In this document: in pieces, positions 58,762 through 64,000 of the stretch
How the letters are laid out: every line of letters begins with the position of its first letter
How positions within the stretch are numbered: the first letter of the stretch is position 1
Origin: Alteriqipengyuania halimionae
GTDB taxonomy: Bacteria; Pseudomonadota; Alphaproteobacteria; Sphingomonadales; Sphingomonadaceae
Direction: 5' to 3'
Length of the DNA stretch: 64,000 nucleotides
Assembly: GCF_009827575.1 (NCBI RefSeq)
Contig: NZ_WTYR01000001.1
Span: 1,612,001-1,676,000 of the forward strand
Notes under the pieces: generated by a model
Seen by the model: the letters and a program-made list of their open reading frames with translations, nothing else
What the model was told of the DNA's origin: nothing
Database searches by the model: none
Made by a program: the position numbers and the translations under genes

Positions 58762-59421
58762 TCACCGCATCATGAACATGCCACGCCGTATTGTAGTAAC
58801 GAATGCAGCAATCAGGCCAAACCCCCACATCATCGTCAGCCAGTCGAGCGGCGCGGGTGCGGCAACGAAGCCGCAATGCGCCGCGAGCGCCCATCCCCCA
58901 CCAGCGAAGAACAACAAGTAGAAAGCCGTCGCCCCGTTCTGCTGACCCATGGCGCGCATCAGCTCGTCCTGCCGCTTTTGCGAAACGTAAGAGGCGAACA
59001 CGGCGAGTGCGATCAGGGCCACGAACAGAGCAAGCGCCGTACCGCTGGCAATGGGGCCGACCGGAGCAGCCAGCGCCGCAACGATCAGCGCCGCCCCCGC
59101 CGCGATCATTCCGATACCACTCGCGCCCAGCATCACCTTTTGCTCACGCAGTTCCTCGGCATCCTCGACGTTGAGAAAGCTCGCCCCGGCCTTGGGTGCC
59201 AGCACCCCCGCCAGCACGGCAGCTGCGGCAACCAGATAGACGAGGCCCACCAACGATGCGATTTCGCGCGATGTGCCCAACTCTCCCACCGCACCGCTAT
59301 CGGCAAAGCGCAGGAACAGGAAAGTCGCCGCGAACCCGGCTACCCCACCCAAGAGCAATGCGAACACGGTCTTCTTGATCTTGCTCGGCTGGCGGGTTGT
59401 CTCGGTCGTCAGGTCAGTCAT
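58762..59421 (-). CDS. Inner-membrane protein paired with an XRE regulator, function unknown
   Basis: A 219-residue protein with six or more membrane segments and a cytoplasmic loop KRQDELMRAMGQQNG. The start at 59421 (MTDLTTETTRQ) overlaps the upstream XRE regulator gene by 8 nt, so the two are translationally coupled. No transporter motif recognised. Small regulator/membrane protein pairs of this kind are common in sphingomonads; the signal is unknown. Confidence 0.72.
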   Translation of the reverse strand: MTDLTTETTRQPSKIKKTVFALLLGGVAGFAATFLFLRFADSGAVGELGTSREIASLVGLVYLVAAAAVLAGVLAPKAGASFLNVEDAEELREQKVMLGASGIGMIAAGAALIVAALAAPVGPIASGTALALFVALIALAVFASYVSQKRQDELMRAMGQQNGATAFYLLFFAGGGWALAAHCGFVAAPAPLDWLTMMWGFGLIAAFVTTIRRGMFMMR

Positions 59422-59623
59422 CTTGGGGCTTCCAATCGTCCAGAAAAAGCTCGGGCACCTGCACGGCAAAGAGTTTCGCCATGCGCAGCGCGAGCGGCAG
59501 GGAGGGATCGTATTTGTCGGTCTCAACCGCGTTGATCGTCTGCCGCGACACGCCGAGCCGCCGGGCCAGTTCGCCCTGGCTCCAGCCCGCCGTCTCGCGG
59601 AAATGCTTCACACGGTTGTTCAC
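59414..59623 (-). CDS. XRE-family helix-turn-helix regulator
   Basis: A 69-residue Cro/CI-type DNA-binding protein consisting of the HTH domain only (WSQGELARRLGVSRQTINAVETDKYDPSL, about 14-42) with a short tail, close to the YozG/HipB-like mini-regulators. It starts with GTG at 59623. It lies first in a two-gene operon with a membrane protein and is preceded by palindromic sequence at 59643-59693. Confidence 0.9.
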   Translation of the reverse strand: MNNRVKHFRETAGWSQGELARRLGVSRQTINAVETDKYDPSLPLALRMAKLFAVQVPELFLDDWKPQDD

Positions 59624-59642
59624 TCGATGACCTCTGTGCCTT

Positions 59643-59693
59643 GTAAAGAGCTCTTTACTGTAAAGAGCATTTGACAGTCAAGAGGTCTTTACA
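59643..59693 (-). promoter_or_regulatory. Palindromic operator region of the XRE regulator
   Basis: GTAAAGAGCTCTTTAC (59643-59658) is a perfect 16-bp palindrome. A second pair, TGTAAAGA (59659-59666) and TCTTTACA (59686-59693), makes a spaced inverted repeat of the same half-site. TTGACT (minus strand, around 59675-59680) lies between and could be a -35 box. Autoregulation by the adjacent XRE protein is the simplest reading. Confidence 0.65.
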
Positions 59694-59836
59694 GGCTCGG
59701 TTCTCGCGGGTGGTTTATGGTGTCACCTTCCGACTGAAGCGGTCAGACCCTGCCCGTCCTTTCCGCGCCGCGCATCTCTAGACCGGAATCGTCCCGAATG
59801 ACGGGAAGCATTCAGTTTCAGGTTTGGAGAAATACA

Positions 59837-60460
59837 ATGAAAACGATCATCGCCACCACCGCCCTTGCCATCGCCATGATGGCCACGCCTGCGCTCGCCC
59901 AGGATGCCGATGCGGCGTCCGACGCCGGCGGGTTCAAGCTCGGCGCGATCGTCGGCGTCGACAGCGCGACCATCGACGACGGCATCACCAGCGGATCGGA
60001 GGAAGGTGTGATCTACGGCATAACCGCAGGCTACGATGCCGTGCTTGGCGGCGTGGTGATCGGTGCCGAGGCCGAACTGGCCGGAAGCAGCACCGATGTG
60101 GTCGAGGACGGCCTGTTCGTGGCGGGCGACACCGCCGCGATCTCGGCCGGGCGCGACATCTATGCCGGGGTCCGTCTCGGCGCGACAGTCGGCAAGGGCA
60201 TCCTCTACATCAAGGGCGGTTACACCAACGCCGCGATCACGGTCGATTACGACGATGGTGCCGGCTCGGCCTTCCGTGCGACCGACAATATGGACGGTTT
60301 CCGACTGGGTGCGGGTGCCGAATTCCCGATCGGCAAGAGCCTGGCGATCCGTGCCGAATACCGCTTCTCCGATTACGGAGAATACCGCGTCAACGGCGCA
60401 GGTACCGGGGTCGACGTCCGGCGCCAGCAGGGTGTGATCACGCTGCTCGCGAAGTTCTGA
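59837..60460 (+). CDS. Outer-membrane beta-barrel protein (Omp25/OmpW-like)
   Basis: A 207-residue protein with a clear signal peptide (MKTIIATTALAIAMMATPALAQ). The mature part is Gly-rich with alternating hydrophobic residues, and ends with a strand RAEYRFSDYGEYRVNGAG ... GVITLLAKF whose final residue is Phe, the classic outer-membrane insertion signal. It belongs to the OMP_b-brl (Omp25-like) type. Start at 59837 has GGAG upstream. A terminator follows at 60467-60497. Confidence 0.9.
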   Translation: MKTIIATTALAIAMMATPALAQDADAASDAGGFKLGAIVGVDSATIDDGITSGSEEGVIYGITAGYDAVLGGVVIGAEAELAGSSTDVVEDGLFVAGDTAAISAGRDIYAGVRLGATVGKGILYIKGGYTNAAITVDYDDGAGSAFRATDNMDGFRLGAGAEFPIGKSLAIRAEYRFSDYGEYRVNGAGTGVDVRRQQGVITLLAKF

Positions 60461-60466
60461 ACCAAG

Positions 60467-60497
60467 CGGGGCGGCCCGATACGAGCCGCCCCGTTTT
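60467..60497 (+). terminator. Rho-independent terminator of the beta-barrel gene
   Basis: CGGGGCGGC (60467-60475) pairs with GCCGCCCCG (60485-60493) and is followed by TTTT. It lies 6 nt after the stop codon of the gene at 59837. Confidence 0.93.
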
Positions 60498-60560
60498 CCT
60501 ACATGACGCAATTCGCGTAGATGGTCCGGCCCTTCTTTACCTGAGAGGAGCGCCGTTCTT

Positions 60561-61190
60561 ATGAATCGTCAGCCCATTTTCGATACCGTCCGCGATCTGA
60601 TCGGACGCGGTTTCATGCAGGCGGAGGTCGACCGGATCGACCATGCCATAGATCTCGCTACAGGGGGCATCGCTGCCAACGCACCCCACCCCATGAAACG
60701 CGCTACCAGTGTGCCGAAAGCCTTCCGGCTGGGCCCGAGGGGAAAGGCGCTGATCCGCAAATGGGAGGGCTGCCACAAACGGCGGGCCGATGGCCGCTAT
60801 GATGCCTACCCCGATCCCGGCAGCGCCGACGGGCATCCTTGGACGATCGGCTGGGGCTCGACCGGACCCGGCATTGCCAAAGGCACCGTCTGGACGCGTG
60901 CGCAGTGCGATGCGCGGTTCGATGCCGACCTCCAACGCTATGCCGCCGAGGTCGAGCGCGCGCTCGAAGGCGCACCGACGACACAGGCGCAGTTCGATGC
61001 CCTGGTCAGCTTCCATTACAACACCGGCGCAATCTTCCGCGCCACGCTGACGAAGAAGCACCGTGCCGGCGATCATGCTGGGGCGACGCGCGAATTTGCC
61101 CGCTGGATCTACAATGATCGCAGGCCGTTGGCCGGGCTGGTCCGCCGCCGCAGAGAGGAAGCGGCGCTGTTTAGCTCGGGTTCATCGTAG
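60561..61190 (+). CDS. GH24 lysozyme (phage-type muramidase), no signal peptide
   Basis: A 209-residue muramidase of the T4-lysozyme family (GH24). The catalytic core starts near residue 57 with the glutamate in LIRKWEGCHK, then YDAYPDPGSADGHPWTIGWGS with the Asp and Thr of the E-x-D-x-T triad, and ALVSFHYNTGAI. The first 50 residues are an unassigned extension. There is no signal peptide, holin or other phage gene nearby, so export is unclear. An AGAGGAG ribosome site precedes the ATG. Confidence 0.88.
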   Translation: MNRQPIFDTVRDLIGRGFMQAEVDRIDHAIDLATGGIAANAPHPMKRATSVPKAFRLGPRGKALIRKWEGCHKRRADGRYDAYPDPGSADGHPWTIGWGSTGPGIAKGTVWTRAQCDARFDADLQRYAAEVERALEGAPTTQAQFDALVSFHYNTGAIFRATLTKKHRAGDHAGATREFARWIYNDRRPLAGLVRRRREEAALFSSGSS

Positions 61191-61236
61191 GAACCTTCGA
61201 CGGGAACCTCGCGTTGCTGGTCAAAGGAGTTTTGAA

Positions 61237-62241
61237 ATGCGCAGAGTACTGATCGGGACCGCCGCGGTGGCCATCGCCGCGATGACGGCCGCGTATTCGC
61301 TCCCCGCAGATGCCCAGGGGCGCGGACACGACAAGAACAAGGGTCCGGGGAGCGAGCAAGCCCAGCACCCAGGCAAGGGTAATGGGAAGAAGGCCGATCG
61401 CGGTCCGAAAATGAAGGATCGCAGCCCGCAGATGCAGGCACGCGGCAATAGTCCGGGCAATGACAAGGCGCGATTGCAGGATACGCGGATGGAACGCACG
61501 CCTGACCGGCGCGACCCTCCCCCCATGGCAGCGGCCAAGGGCAAGGCCGGAACCCCCCCTGCTCGCATGACCGACACGCGCGGCCCGGATCGTCGCGATG
61601 AACGCGATCGCGACTATTACCGCAGTGACGACCGGTATCGCGACAATGACGGGCCGTTTTTCGCCCGTTTCGAACGCGGCGGCAACAAGGGCCTGATCGA
61701 CGGATGCCCTCCGGGGCTTGCGAAAAAGAACAATGGCTGCCTGCCGCCAGGCCAGGCCAAGAAGCGCGACGATCGCTATCGCAGCAATTGGTTCGGCTTC
61801 GACGGGCGAGACGACTATCGTTATCGCGACGGCTATATGGTTCGCTACGGCGACAATGGCATTGCCGGTTACATTCCGTTGCTCGCCGGCGCCCTGTCGG
61901 TGGGCCAGGAATGGCCCGGACAGTTCGGCGTGCAAAGTGTGCCGGACTACTACCGGTCCTATTACAATCTCGGCGACAGCTACCGGTATTATGACAACAC
62001 GCTTTATCGGCTCGATCCGAAAACGCAGGCGATCACGTCGATCGCGGCGTTGATCACGGGCGACGATATCACCGTGGGCCAGGCGATGCCGCAGGGCTAC
62101 GACGTGTACAACGTCCCGCTCGGCTACCGCGATCGCTATCAGGACGGACCCGAGGCGTATTACCGCTATAGCGACGGGTATATCTACAAGGTCGATCCCA
62201 AAACCCGGCTCGTTGCCGCGGCCATCGAATTGCTGAGTTGA
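61237..62241 (+). CDS. Periplasmic repeat-containing protein (RcnB-like), function unknown
   Basis: A 334-residue exported protein with a signal peptide (ending ADAQ). Residues 27-150 are basic, Arg/Asp/Gly-rich and disordered. CPPGLAKKNNGCLPPGQAKK (about 163-182) is the pattern found in RcnB-like sphingomonad proteins. The C-terminal half has two related units with YRYYDNTLYRLDPKTQAI and YRYSDGYIYKVDPKTRLV. The start at 61237 has AAAGGAG upstream. It lies 46 nt after the lysozyme gene, on the same strand. Confidence 0.75.
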   Translation: MRRVLIGTAAVAIAAMTAAYSLPADAQGRGHDKNKGPGSEQAQHPGKGNGKKADRGPKMKDRSPQMQARGNSPGNDKARLQDTRMERTPDRRDPPPMAAAKGKAGTPPARMTDTRGPDRRDERDRDYYRSDDRYRDNDGPFFARFERGGNKGLIDGCPPGLAKKNNGCLPPGQAKKRDDRYRSNWFGFDGRDDYRYRDGYMVRYGDNGIAGYIPLLAGALSVGQEWPGQFGVQSVPDYYRSYYNLGDSYRYYDNTLYRLDPKTQAITSIAALITGDDITVGQAMPQGYDVYNVPLGYRDRYQDGPEAYYRYSDGYIYKVDPKTRLVAAAIELLS

Positions 62242-62258
62242 TCATGGGAGAGAGCCTG

Positions 62259-62837
62259 ATGAAAAGATCGATGTGGCTGGCGCCGCTGTTCGCCAGCGCA
62301 CTCGCCCTCGGCGGCTGCAGCAAGGCCGAAGACAACAGCGCGGACGAGACACCCACCGCGTCGCCGAGCGGAGAGACCCTTTCCGCCACCATCTCCGATA
62401 TCGACGGGATTTCGACATTCAATCGCGAGATTCGCGATGCCAATCTGTCGAGCGTATTCGACGGGGCCAGCCCGTACACCATCCTTGCGCCGACCGACGA
62501 GGCGCTCGAAGCGTTGGGGCCCTCCGCCGACATCTTCGGCGCCGATGCCGATCCCGCGCCTGTCATCGCGCTGATGCGCAATCACATCGTTACCGGCCAT
62601 TTGCGTCCGCAGGATCTTCGCGCCGCTCTCGAAGCGGCGGAGGACGGCACCGTGCGGATGTCGACTGTCGGCAGCGATCCGGTGACCTTCGCGATAGACG
62701 GTAATGCCATCGTCGCACGTGGCGCGGACGGTACTCAGGTGCGCCTGCTCGTCGCTCGCGCGTCGGAAGCGAGCAACGGAGTGGTCATTCCGGTCGACGG
62801 CGTCCTGCGCAAGCTGCCTGCAAACAGCGAAGACTGA
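62259..62837 (+). CDS. Fasciclin-domain lipoprotein
   Basis: A 192-residue lipoprotein with the lipobox LGGC (Cys20). A Ser/Thr/Asp-rich spacer is followed by a single FAS1 domain (about 50-190): SPYTILAPTDEALEAL, the H2 region MRNHIVTGHLRP, and the closing SNGVVIPVDGVLRKLP. Such domains mediate adhesion or act as periplasmic/cell-surface modules. It follows the RcnB-like gene by 17 nt and is probably co-transcribed with it. Confidence 0.88.
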   Translation: MKRSMWLAPLFASALALGGCSKAEDNSADETPTASPSGETLSATISDIDGISTFNREIRDANLSSVFDGASPYTILAPTDEALEALGPSADIFGADADPAPVIALMRNHIVTGHLRPQDLRAALEAAEDGTVRMSTVGSDPVTFAIDGNAIVARGADGTQVRLLVARASEASNGVVIPVDGVLRKLPANSED

Positions 62838-62906
62838 TTCACGCCCTAGCGCGGGATCGGGGCCTGCGACGCTGACGATCCCGCCGCGCCCCCGAACTTC
62901 GCTCGC

Positions 62907-64000
62907 CTAGTAGTCCTTGCGCGCTTCGAGGTTCAGCGATTCGCCCGACAGGGTTGAGATCGAGGCTAGGATCGACAGCCAGCTGGTAATCCGGAATTCG
63001 AGTTCGGTTGCGCTGTAGCCGCGCCCGTCGGTGATCAGTTCGACATAGAACCTGCGACCGAAATACTTGCCTACCGCAACCGACGTCCCGCGCCCGACCG
63101 TGGGGTCGGACCCAACGACGCGCAGACGATCGAGCCCGATGGCGCTGCGCAAGCTGTTGATCGGATCGAGCCCGCCGCCGCCGCCACGCAGGCTGGCCAG
63201 CGCCGCGCCCAGTTGCAGCGCTTCGGGCGCGGAAATGTCGGTCACCGAATCGCCGAACAGCAGCCGCGAGAGCACTTCCTCGTCGCTCAACCCGCTGGGG
63301 GACGAGAAATTGATGATCGGCTGGGAGGCTGTGCCGGTGATCGACACGCTCGCCTGCACCTCGCCCCCGTCATTGTCGGCGGTGATGTTCAGGCGCGGAT
63401 TGGGCGGGCTGCCACCGGTGAAATCGATCCGGCTCGTGTCGCGCAATTCGAACCGCGCGCCGGCAAACGAATAGGTCCCGCGCTGAAGCGTGGCCGAACC
63501 CGCGATCGCGGGATTGTCGACCGTGCCGCGCAGTTTGATGTTGGCGCCCCAATCGCTGTCTAGGCCCATGCCGCGCACCGCGACCTGGTTCGCCGCGACG
63601 GCATCGATCATGTAACGCCACGGTTTGGACCGGGTCGAAGACGGCGCGGCATCGGCGCGGCCATTGATCTCACGCGTTGCGATCTGCGGCAACCGCTCGC
63701 GCGCGGGGCCGCTGCCGAGCGACCAGCGTGCGTTTTCGATCCGCACGCGACCGGCGATCGTTCCGCCATCGCCATCCGAGACCACGCGCAAAGGCCCGGT
63801 GACGGTTGCGGCGAGATCGTCGCGCTCGAGCAGCTGGGCATCGCGTGCCGCCAGCTTCAGGTCGATCGTCGGCAATTGCTTGCCCAGGCCCGACAGGTCG
63901 ATGAAGCCCGATCCGCTGACGCTGCCGCCGCCGGGCGTCGTGCCGGAGAAGCGCGAGAGATTGAGGCGCGCGCCCGAGAACCGACCACGCGCGGTAATCG
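62907..64000 (-). CDS. tamB: Translocation and assembly module protein TamB (C-terminal part)
   Basis: The C-terminal 363 residues of a large periplasm-spanning AsmA/TamB-like protein that moves phospholipids or barrel proteins between membranes. Visible marks are the DUF490 blocks GVRGMGLDSDWGANIKLRGTVDNPAIAG, SGLSDEEVLSRLLFG and the end YSATELEFRITSWLSILASIST, which is the TamA-binding C-terminal region. The frame is open to base 64000, so the start lies right of the window. The nearby fasciclin gene is convergent. In many genomes tamA lies upstream; it would be outside the window. Confidence 0.92.
   Translation of the reverse strand, partial: ITARGRFSGARLNLSRFSGTTPGGGSVSGSGFIDLSGLGKQLPTIDLKLAARDAQLLERDDLAATVTGPLRVVSDGDGGTIAGRVRIENARWSLGSGPARERLPQIATREINGRADAAPSSTRSKPWRYMIDAVAANQVAVRGMGLDSDWGANIKLRGTVDNPAIAGSATLQRGTYSFAGARFELRDTSRIDFTGGSPPNPRLNITADNDGGEVQASVSITGTASQPIINFSSPSGLSDEEVLSRLLFGDSVTDISAPEALQLGAALASLRGGGGGLDPINSLRSAIGLDRLRVVGSDPTVGRGTSVAVGKYFGRRFYVELITDGRGYSATELEFRITSWLSILASISTLSGESLNLEARKDY

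Noticed and set aside
59671-59700. Plus-strand promoter starting at TTGACA (59671) for the beta-barrel gene
   Set aside because: At 17 bp there is no acceptable -10 element (GGCTCG), and the distance to the gene is long. The hexamer may simply be part of the regulator's operator.
60561-61190. A prophage or phage remnant around the lysozyme gene
   Set aside because: No integrase, structural, holin or repressor genes of phage type are seen nearby, and flanking genes are ordinary chromosomal ones.

Overview
The window is GC-rich chromosomal DNA from an alphaproteobacterium of the order Sphingomonadales, most likely family Erythrobacteraceae. That placement is an inference from overall protein character, the GANTC and CtrA-like sites, and the gene content; no 16S gene is present. 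There is no rRNA operon, CRISPR array, insertion sequence or prophage. Both edges cut through genes: putP at the left and tamB at the right.

Layout. Positions 1-4133 carry the end of a PutP-type sodium/solute symporter, a minus-strand operon sdpR-like / sdpI-like / alpha-beta hydrolase, and a ZIP-like membrane protein. Positions 4186-9412 carry a GT4 glycosyltransferase, a small membrane protein, rarA overlapped by a putative RNase H-fold (DUF429-like) gene, and a TPR protein. Positions 9409-18373 carry glutaminase, tRNA-Thr(UGU), an ExoD-type protein, queF, a proline-rich membrane protein of unknown function, a three-gene run sseA-metC-mscS, an SDR gene, obgE and tRNA-Ala(CGC) with its own terminator. 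Positions 18472-23530 carry a polyproline lipoprotein, a BI-1/YccA protein, proC, a YbjN-family protein and a TPR-SPOR protein.

Positions 23481-42438 hold a complete division and cell wall (dcw) cluster on the minus strand, transcribed right to left: mraZ, rsmH, ftsL, ftsI, murE, murF, mraY, murD, ftsW, murG, murC, murB, ddl, ftsQ, ftsA, ftsZ, followed by the TPR-SPOR gene, which overlaps the ftsZ end. Nearly every junction is a start/stop overlap, so the cluster is almost certainly one translationally coupled operon up to ftsA; ftsZ follows a 136-nt gap. Upstream of mraZ is a 306-nt gene-free stretch with a striking 10-bp-phased repeat array (candidate MraZ operator) and a CtrA-like site.

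Positions 42745-50735 carry small envelope proteins, a [2Fe-2S] ferredoxin, an AlkA-like glycosylase, a secreted S9 peptidase, an SDR, a frameshifted esterase, a PCD/DCoH protein and ccmAB. Positions 50773-58754 carry map, a DUF4163/DUF3298-type lipoprotein that appears to use an AUU start, an M17 aminopeptidase, an SH3-like protein, argC (type 2), the nitrogen pair glnB-glnA and a cation/proton antiporter. Positions 58762-64000 carry an XRE regulator/membrane protein pair with a palindromic operator, an outer-membrane beta-barrel protein, a GH24 lysozyme, a repeat-containing periplasmic protein, a fasciclin lipoprotein and the 3' end of tamB.

Most of the window is core housekeeping sequence. 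The points that deserve a second look are the repeat array before mraZ, a pair of related ~130-bp intergenic repeats (47106-47233 and 55821-55953, in opposite orientation), the putative nuclease overlapping rarA, the non-AUG lipoprotein start, and the split esterase.
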